Both the position numbers and the translations under genes were made by a program. 64,000 nt of DNA from a virus. Positions 62,977 through 64,000 of the stretch are shown piece after piece. A model generated the notes under the pieces. It was not told the DNA's origin and ran no database searches. It worked only from the letters and a program-made list of their open reading frames with translations. The first letter of the stretch is position 1. Each line of letters starts with the position of its first letter. The stretch is taken from the IMG/VR virus record IMGVR_UViG_3300032116_015700, positions 27,094 to 91,093 of that record; one strand, 5' to 3'.

Positions 62977-63355
62977 CTCCTAATATTTTTGATGTACTTA
63001 TATTATTTATTTTTTGAAAAAATTCTATTTTGGGAACATATTCCACGCCAATTATTTGATGATATTGATAATCATCACCTATTACCATAACATCTGGCTC
63101 CCATTCACGTATTCTATTAATAAGTTCGTCATCCGTACCAAAAGATACAACAGAATCAACAAAACGAATAGATGAGATAAAATCCATCCTATCAGAAAGG
63201 GTATTAAAAGGTCTTTCCCTACCTTTTTTATCCCTAACTCTTTTATCTTCGTCCAATCCAACCCTAACTGAACCAAACTTTGAAGCGTGTTCAAGCAAAC
63301 GAATATGACCAATATGTACAATATCAAATGTACCATTTACCCAAACTTTTTTCAT
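62963..63355 (-). CDS. Nucleotidyltransferase, HldE C-terminal-domain-like
   Basis: A 130-residue cytidylyltransferase-like protein. NGTFDIVHIGH at residues 7-17 holds the HxGH motif. R-x-x-x-S-x-R-M-D near 50, VIGDDYQYHQIIG near 91 and NNISTSKI at about 117-124 match the HldE adenylyltransferase domain (RfaE2) more closely than TagD. It would turn heptose-1-phosphate into ADP-heptose after dephosphorylation. The stop of the glycosyltransferase gene overlaps its start (TAATG), and its own end overlaps the kinase by 14 nt, so all three are translated together. A reading frame at 63082-63336 on the same strand is a shadow. Confidence 0.82.
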   Translation of the reverse strand: MKKVWVNGTFDIVHIGHIRLLEHASKFGSVRVGLDEDKRVRDKKGRERPFNTLSDRMDFISSIRFVDSVVSFGTDDELINRIREWEPDVMVIGDDYQYHQIIGVEYVPKIEFFQKINNISTSKILGDVKI

Positions 63356-64000
63356 TATAAAAACTTTTCCAATTCTTTAATAACCATTTCGGATGTTATT
63401 GATTTAGTACATTCAAATTGTCTTTCAGTACCTTTGTGGTCTGGACACCAATTCCAATCGCCTGGATCAAGTCTTAAACGATTAAAACACCCCTCACATT
63501 TTCCTTGCGGTGCTCCTATACGAATACAATCTTCCATCTCTGCCCACTTATAAGAAAATCCACTTATTAATACAGTTGGTACATCCAATGCCCAGCTTAA
63601 CCAACTTAATCCACTACCTATTCCAATAAATGCCTTTGATTTCAACATTTCATCCATAACTAATTCAATTGGACCATTTGGATGCCTAACTATACCGGAA
63701 GGTAATTGATTTCCCATATAGTTCTCACCTTCTTTTGAAAGTAGTTTTACAATGTAACCTCTATTATTTAACCAGTCTACAATATCCTGCCATCCTGTTG
63801 GGTTATTCCAAAATTTTGATTGTGCAGTTCCATGTATTCCAATACAAACCTGCTTTAAACCTGATTCTTTGTGGGGATTTCTATCTTTTAATCTTGGTTT
63901 TATTTCTCTAAAGTTTAAACCCAATATATCCGAACACATTTTTTGCATCGTTTGTTGTTTCGGGTCAATTGGATTTTTATAAACGTTTATTGAACTATCT
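63355..64000 (-). CDS. TibC/BAHT-like O-heptosyltransferase (5' end cut off)
   Basis: At least 214 residues are visible; the frame stays open to the right edge, so the start is outside and the ATG at 63948 is internal. The visible part is the C-terminal half of a GT-B glycosyltransferase of the autotransporter heptosyltransferase family (TibC, Aah; GT9-related). The matching text is KMCSDILGLNFREIKPRL, FIGIGSGLSWLSWALDVPTV, LISGFSYKW, and a cysteine segment CEGCFN...WNWCPDHKGT...FECTKSIT. The four Cys are spaced C-x2-C-x13-C-x11-C; in TibC the corresponding Cys bind iron. Known members transfer heptose from ADP-heptose to serines of repeat-rich adhesins. The adjacent HldE-like genes fit this donor. 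The acceptor here is unknown. Confidence 0.85.
   Translation of the reverse strand, partial: DSSINVYKNPIDPKQQTMQKMCSDILGLNFREIKPRLKDRNPHKESGLKQVCIGIHGTAQSKFWNNPTGWQDIVDWLNNRGYIVKLLSKEGENYMGNQLPSGIVRHPNGPIELVMDEMLKSKAFIGIGSGLSWLSWALDVPTVLISGFSYKWAEMEDCIRIGAPQGKCEGCFNRLRLDPGDWNWCPDHKGTERQFECTKSITSEMVIKELEKFL

Noticed and set aside
63082-63336. An 84-codon minus-strand frame inside the HldE-C-like gene
   Set aside because: Other frame of a gene with a clear HxGH domain; hydrophobic composition typical of shadows.
63948-63948. ATG at 63948 as the start of the heptosyltransferase
   Set aside because: The frame is open to the window edge and the residues before it (KNPIDPKQQT) fit the family; the visible protein lacks the N-terminal half.
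1-64000. tRNA genes, insertion sequences, attachment sites or replication origin
   Set aside because: I looked for cloverleaf-like GC-rich stretches, transposase motifs and terminal repeats in the gaps and saw none; gaps are short and contain only promoter-like motifs and hairpins.

Overview
The window is a stretch of the late (structural) region of a large, AT-rich tailed phage with a contractile tail. Every gene I can support lies on the minus strand, so transcription runs from position 64000 towards 1. The recognisable core is T4-like in content and order: large terminase, portal, prohead protease, scaffold, major capsid protein, neck proteins gp13 and gp14, tail terminator gp15, tail sheath, tail tube, a gp26-type tail chaperone and probably the start of the tape measure. 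The host cannot be read from the sequence. One promoter-like site (50047-50078) fits the Bacteroidota consensus TTTG-N20-TAnnTTTG, and the fibre style resembles phages of aquatic bacteria, so a Bacteroidota host is a tentative guess. No tRNA, CRISPR array, IS element or integrase was seen.

Region by region in transcription order: (1) 64000-62230, a sugar cassette: a TibC/BAHT-like O-heptosyltransferase (cut by the window edge), an HldE-C-like nucleotidyltransferase and an HldE-N-like PfkB kinase. (2) 62186-56575, a coiled-coil protein, a 938-residue multidomain nucleotidyltransferase, a zinc-finger candidate small terminase and the large terminase. (3) 56511-45699, the head module: portal, prohead proteins, protease, a DNA methyltransferase that interrupts the capsid genes, acidic scaffold and major capsid protein. 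(4) 45582-41366, two small virion proteins, then gp13-, gp14- and gp15-like genes and two small proteins that share a module with the gp15 C-terminus. (5) 41366-6052, three giant fibre or baseplate-appendage genes of 4363, 3513 and 2872 codons, which alone fill half the window, with small accessory genes between them. (6) 6015-1, small proteins, tail sheath, tail tube, tail chaperone with a probable programmed frameshift, and the start of a coiled-coil tape-measure candidate.

The most interesting points are these. The ADP-heptose and O-heptosyltransferase cassette occurs together with very Ser/Thr-rich fibres, which suggests that the phage may glycosylate its own virion. Three cupredoxin-like domains sit inside the fibres: two keep a full set of type-1 copper ligands and one has lost all four. 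A 9-bp motif, ATATTTATA in gene sense (TATAAATAT on the other strand, the inverse of the T4 late promoter), occurs in 14 of the 17 sizeable intergenic gaps. A tail chaperone frameshift site consists of seven T. A 938-residue protein joins an NMNAT-like domain to a KxDG ligase-type domain. A 23-copy Cys-Arg-Asp-Val-Gly repeat fills most of the largest protein.
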